DNA of 64,000 bases from a virus: positions 1-64,000 of the IMG/VR virus record IMGVR_UViG_3300037054_000079. One strand, given 5' to 3'. Below the pieces are notes generated by a model. That model was given only the letters and a program-made list of their open reading frames with translations, was not told the origin of the DNA and ran no database searches. A program made the position numbers and the translations under genes. Shown piece by piece: positions 60,923-64,000 of the stretch. Position 1 is the first letter of the stretch, and every line of letters begins with the position of its first letter.

Positions 60923-61164
60923 CCGACACTCTCGACAGCGTGCCGCGCGACAAGTTCGTCTTCTTTCATGACGGGGACTTCCATCCGGTCACAAATATGT
61001 GGGACAATGACGGCGACTTAATCGACGATCCCAAACGTGCATTTCGAGCGGTCATCTATCTTGGACCCGCTGAATGGCTTGCCACCCGCGTCTCGCCGGG
61101 TGAGATCGAACGACGCGACACAGTAGAGGCGAGACTCAACACCAAACTCCGGAGGATAGAATGA
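60919..61164 (+). CDS. Hypothetical protein
   Basis: 81 residues: FVFFHDGDFHPVTNMWDNDG, beta-rich. ATGA overlap. Unknown. Confidence 0.6.
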   Translation: MTDTLDSVPRDKFVFFHDGDFHPVTNMWDNDGDLIDDPKRAFRAVIYLGPAEWLATRVSPGEIERRDTVEARLNTKLRRIE

Positions 61165-61487
61165 AAAAGTTGTTACTTATTACGGCGGCGCTCATGTTCT
61201 CGACAGCATTAGCGTTTGCCGAACCGTGTGGCGATCATCGTGGGGATGCCGGAGTTGGCATCAATATCGGTGGCGCGCATATCGGCGTCGGCGTTGGCGG
61301 GCGTCACGAGGATCGCGGCGAGCGTCGCGATGGCCGTGACGAGCGTCGCGGCGAACACCGTGACGAAAATCGTGGCGAACATCACTTCCATCGTGGCTTC
61401 CATGGTGGTCACGACCGCGACCTGTATCGTGGCGATCCCTGCTGGAATTGGCTTCCGGTCGCCGGATGGGTCTACATCTGCGACTAA
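61161..61487 (+). CDS. Exported His/Arg/Glu-rich protein
   Basis: 108 residues. Signal peptide MKKLLLITAALMFSTALAFA (AFA cleavage), a Gly/Val region, then a ~40-residue RGE/HRDE low-complexity repeat and a WNWLPVAGWVYIC end with two Cys. Periplasmic, possibly metal binding through His/Glu. Unknown. Confidence 0.6.
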   Translation: MKKLLLITAALMFSTALAFAEPCGDHRGDAGVGINIGGAHIGVGVGGRHEDRGERRDGRDERRGEHRDENRGEHHFHRGFHGGHDRDLYRGDPCWNWLPVAGWVYICD

Positions 61488-61494
61488 CCTGCGA

Positions 61495-61518
61495 TCTCCC
61501 GGTCGAGAGACCGGGAGA
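61495..61518 (+). terminator. Hairpin with GAGA loop
   Basis: TCTCCCGGTC-GAGA-GACCGGGAGA, 10 bp perfect, GNRA-type loop, then CGTTTCC. Follows the exported protein gene and precedes the next gene's ribosome binding site by about 30 bases. Terminator or mRNA stabiliser. Confidence 0.5.
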
Positions 61519-61557
61519 CGTTTCCGCGCGAGAGCGCACATCACTAGGAGAACTACA

Positions 61558-61878
61558 ATGCTACTCAAGATCATGAGCGCCGAAAACGCGGCGGACGATG
61601 ACAGCCGAAAGACATTCCAACTTCACGATGGAGTCTCGACGGTAAGCTTCGAGCGCGAGCCAGACGGACTCAATCCCGGTGGCGAGCAACGTGCCCAAGC
61701 CCACGCCACTTTTGCTGACAACACGACATGCGTATTCGACGTGCCCGGCAACGCCTACGTGATGAACGACAACGGCAAGACGGTCGCCAGCTTTGGCTCC
61801 GCCGGGTTGCCGGGGCACTATCGCGTCGATGAAAAGCGCGAGCCGCGCAAAGGCGACAGAGGGCCAATCGAACGATAA
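61558..61878 (+). CDS. Hypothetical acidic protein
   Basis: 106 residues from ATG 61558 (AGGAG upstream). MLLKIMSAENAADDDSRKTF, Ala/Asp/Gly-rich, with FADNTTCVFDVPGNAYVMND. Unknown. Confidence 0.55.
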   Translation: MLLKIMSAENAADDDSRKTFQLHDGVSTVSFEREPDGLNPGGEQRAQAHATFADNTTCVFDVPGNAYVMNDNGKTVASFGSAGLPGHYRVDEKREPRKGDRGPIER

Positions 61879-62099
61879 TGGGCGCGCACTACACCAAGCA
61901 TGAAGTGTTCGCGAGCGGCTGGACCGGATGGGTTTCAGCCGCTCGCCTCCATAAGATTGCGTGCTGTGATTGTGGCCTGATCCAAGACTTTCGATTTCGC
62001 GTCCGCGATGGCGTGATAATGTTCAAGGCCCGACGCAATGTCCGCTCGACCGCGCAGCGGCGGCGCACCCCGCAAGAGTTTAAGAGGCGACGCCGATGA
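61878..62099 (+). CDS. Small protein with basic C-terminus
   Basis: 73 residues: LHKIACCDCGLIQDFRFRVR and RNVRSTAQRRRTPQEFKRRR. The CCDCGL...F.RN.RST pattern recurs in phage and plasmid proteins of unknown function. One-base overlap with the gene before. Confidence 0.7.
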   Translation: MGAHYTKHEVFASGWTGWVSAARLHKIACCDCGLIQDFRFRVRDGVIMFKARRNVRSTAQRRRTPQEFKRRRR

Positions 62100-62494
62100 T
62101 CGAGATAAACGTCCACCTGAGAAGTGCGATTTCGAAGACCCGAGACCGGGAGCTTGCGCGCTTTGTGATCTGCAATACCAACGAGGACGCGCCGCCCGGC
62201 GAGGGGCATTATTACGTCGAGTCTTACCGGGGCCGCTCCACGGCGGCGCTCGACCGGCGGAAGCCTAGCCGGTCCGGCGAGGTCCGCCATCACCGCCGGG
62301 AAGCCGAACACGTGCTCAATCTAGTCGCCAAGGCGCTACAGGCCATGGGATACGGGCAGGCCCCGGCGGAGCCGCGCGCCGCTGCGCCCCCGGATCGGGC
62401 GCGGCATCGGACGCCCGATTGCATCAAACCTCCTAGAAACACGTTTCTAGGTCGCCACGGGCCTGTTTTTCAGGTGTCGAGCGGCGGCCCCTAA
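62096..62494 (+). CDS. Hypothetical protein
   Basis: 132 residues, MIEINVHLRSAISKTRDREL; beta strands followed by a Pro-rich tail. The 20-bp palindrome at 62432-62451 lies inside the 3' end. ATGA overlap upstream. Unknown. Confidence 0.55.
   Translation: MIEINVHLRSAISKTRDRELARFVICNTNEDAPPGEGHYYVESYRGRSTAALDRRKPSRSGEVRHHRREAEHVLNLVAKALQAMGYGQAPAEPRAAAPPDRARHRTPDCIKPPRNTFLGRHGPVFQVSSGGP
62432..62451. repeat. 20-bp palindrome CCTAGAAAC-AC-GTTTCTAGG
   Basis: Nine-base perfect arms around AC. It lies within the coding end of 62096-62494, about 210 bases ahead of the promoter of the DUF932 gene. Possible regulator site. Confidence 0.7.
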
Positions 62495-62644
62495 AGGCTC
62501 GATTTCAACACCGTATCCCGGATACGGGTCTAAGCTGTTGAACCTATTGATTTTTCCACCGGAAAGCGCCAAAACCGGCCCGGCAGTGGAAAAGGCCCTG
62601 TTAACCGGGCCTTAACCATCGCTTCAACTCGTGCCATTTTATTC

Positions 62645-62672
62645 TTGCATTCAAAATCCAATGAGCTATGTT
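62645..62672 (+). promoter_or_regulatory. Host-type promoter for the DUF932 gene
   Basis: TTGCAT, 16 bases ending GAGC, TATGTT; 63 bases before the ATG at 62736. Hairpins CCGTATCC-C-GGATACGG and AGGCCC-tgttaacc-GGGCCT lie just upstream (about 62504-62615) and may end the preceding unit. Confidence 0.55.
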
Positions 62673-62735
62673 CCGGTCGTGGCCGCTACCGGCCCGGAAC
62701 AGAGGGCGATCTCGCCCCATAAAAGGACTACTTCA

Positions 62736-63767
62736 ATGGCTGACAATATCGACTTCTCAAACGACCGCGCAAACATCGCCTACCTCGGCTCGCGCAAGGA
62801 CGTGTGGCATCATCACGGTCAAGAGATGCTGGCGGGCCAAGCGACCGCCGAATGGCGCAAACAGGCTGGCCTCGAATTTTCGGCCATCCTCACTCCCGTC
62901 TTCACCAACTTGAACGGCCCCGACTTCGCGCATATCGCCGCTGATAAACGCATCGTCGAGATCGACAACAAACGCGCTATCGTGCGCAACGACACTGGCG
63001 CGGTTCTCGGCTTCGCCTCTGACGGCTATCAGCCCCACCAACCTTCGGAAGTCCTCGATTGGTTTGACCGTTACATTTCGGTCGATGACCGCTTCCAACT
63101 CGACGTTGCCGGTTCGCTCAAGGGCGGCGCGATCATTTGGGCCACTGCCAAGTTCAACGGCGAACACACTGTCGCTGGCGAAAAGCATACGGCCCGTGTG
63201 CTCATGTCCACCACGTTCGACGCGACTCGTGCGACCATCAACAAGATGACCGAAACCCGCGTGGTCTGCAATAACACTCTCGACACCGCGCTGGCCGATG
63301 GCAACTCTTGCATCCGTACCACGCACCGCTCGAAGTTCGATGCGGCCCGCGTCGGCAAGGAACTGGCCGTGCTGGCTCAGGGCGTCGCGAACTACAAACA
63401 GATCGGCGATGCGCTGGCGCAGAACGAGATGGCGAAAGAGGAAGTCGCGCAGTTCTTCAAGACGCTGCTCGACATCCCCTTCGATCAGGCGAAGGAAGAT
63501 ACCTCGACCCGCAAGCTTAATCAGTTCGCGGCGTTGAACCAAGCCTACCGCACCACGGTCGGCGAGCGGAATGGTCAGGGCGGCGACGCTTGGACCGCTT
63601 TGCAGGCGATCACCCGCTACGTCGATCATGATCGGTCGGCGCGCGGCGACAACGAGAGTGAGGCCCGGTTCGCCTCTGCTCAGTTCGGCACGGGAAACGT
63701 GATGAAGGGGCGCGGAATGCAACTTCTCCTGCCCCGCATCAAGGACAAAGTATTGATCGCAGCCTAA
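62736..63767 (+). CDS. DUF932 phage/plasmid protein
   Basis: 343 residues from ATG 62736 (AAAGGA upstream). W-H..G, ILTPVF, ...VLGFASDGYQPHQPSEVLDW, GGAIIWATAKFNG, LMSTTFDATRATINKMTETR, VVCNNTLDTAL and SKFDAARV are the landmarks of the DUF932 family (TIGR03299), of unknown function, often expressed at high level by phages and plasmids. Own promoter and strong terminator suggest a single-gene unit. Confidence 0.88.
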   Translation: MADNIDFSNDRANIAYLGSRKDVWHHHGQEMLAGQATAEWRKQAGLEFSAILTPVFTNLNGPDFAHIAADKRIVEIDNKRAIVRNDTGAVLGFASDGYQPHQPSEVLDWFDRYISVDDRFQLDVAGSLKGGAIIWATAKFNGEHTVAGEKHTARVLMSTTFDATRATINKMTETRVVCNNTLDTALADGNSCIRTTHRSKFDAARVGKELAVLAQGVANYKQIGDALAQNEMAKEEVAQFFKTLLDIPFDQAKEDTSTRKLNQFAALNQAYRTTVGERNGQGGDAWTALQAITRYVDHDRSARGDNESEARFASAQFGTGNVMKGRGMQLLLPRIKDKVLIAA

Positions 63768-63774
63768 ACACAAC

Positions 63775-63806
63775 GGGGGGCCATTGAAAGTGGCCCCCCA
63801 CTTTTT
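63775..63806 (+). terminator. Strong intrinsic terminator
   Basis: GGGGGGCCA-ttgaaag-TGGCCCCCC followed by ACTTTTT. Nine perfect base pairs and a U run; directly after the DUF932 stop. Confidence 0.9.
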
Positions 63807-63818
63807 CGGATAGAGATC

Positions 63819-64000
63819 ATGTGTCGAGCAGACCGAATTAGTTTCTCAGTGAAAACCGCCCCGCGTATAAAGCGCCGGGACAACTTCACTTGCGTACTCT
63901 GCGGGCGGCGCGGCGTCCCCCTCGATGCCCACCATATTGAACCGTACATTGCTAATCCGTCTCGCTTGCACGATCCGGCTAACTGCGTTTCTCTTTGCGT
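63819..64000 (+). CDS. HNH endonuclease (3' end outside window)
   Basis: 60 residues visible. RIKRRDNFTCVLCGRRGVPL, then DAHHIEPY and DPANCVSLC: a zinc-type HNH with CxxC and HH box. The second CxxC would follow past the window. ATG 63819 is the only in-frame start after the terminator. Confidence 0.8.
   Translation, partial: MCRADRISFSVKTAPRIKRRDNFTCVLCGRRGVPLDAHHIEPYIANPSRLHDPANCVSLC

Overview
This is a 64-kb stretch of a GC-rich tailed double-stranded DNA bacteriophage genome (Caudoviricetes). Phage identity rests on a small and a large terminase, a DUF4055-type portal, a MuF-like head protein, a scaffold-like protein and a collagen-type fibre on the left, and a phage replication module (PrimPol-helicase, PolA-type DNA polymerase, SF2 helicase, DUF2815 ssDNA-binding protein, DUF2800 nuclease) on the right. 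The host is probably an alphaproteobacterium. This is inferred from GC-rich codon use, a DUF3309-like two-helix peptide and a Cys-rich exported protein of a type common in Rhizobiales. The window is not a complete genome: the fibre gene runs off the left edge, an HNH gene runs off the right edge, and no major capsid, tail tube or lysis cassette was recognised.

Layout. Everything from 1 to about 35.6 kb is on the minus strand and everything from about 36.8 kb to 64 kb is on the plus strand. A 1.2-kb AT-richer divergent region between them carries repeated TTAAGGTT-like boxes, nested palindromes and a long pyrimidine tract, and is the best candidate for a control region or origin. Minus-strand promoter and terminator signals split the left arm into likely transcription units. 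About 35.6-29.5 kb holds small genes, a Mom-like DNA-modification gene, a zincin-like gene and a GIY-YIG nuclease. About 29.2-22.3 kb holds small accessory genes and nucleases. The unit 22.3-16.7 kb is a tandem array of small proteins sharing the N-terminal leader M(A)KDAxGHGS. The unit 16.6-3.0 kb holds packaging and head genes. The fibre follows from 2.9 kb. The last three units each have the same 36-base bipartite element (ATAACGCTGGTTG, 18 bases, GGTAA) just upstream, a candidate phage late promoter that would group the KDA array with virion genes.

The right arm is a tightly packed, mostly ATGA-coupled early/middle region. It begins with small zinc-finger and membrane peptides and a DUF707-like putative glycosyltransferase. 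Replication genes follow (PrimPol-helicase, HIRAN protein, HslV-like Ntn hydrolase, DUF2800 nuclease, DUF2815 ssDNA-binding protein, DNA polymerase, HD hydrolase, SF2 helicase). After them come small unknowns and a DUF932 protein ahead of a strong terminator.

The genome is heavily colonised by homing-type elements: eight HNH-type genes, two GIY-YIG genes, three endonuclease VII-like genes and two inteins. The terminase intein carries an HNH gene in a different reading frame. The polymerase intein starts with proline and has class 3-like splice residues. The polymerase itself appears to start at an ATT codon right behind an HNH gene that supplies its ribosome binding site.
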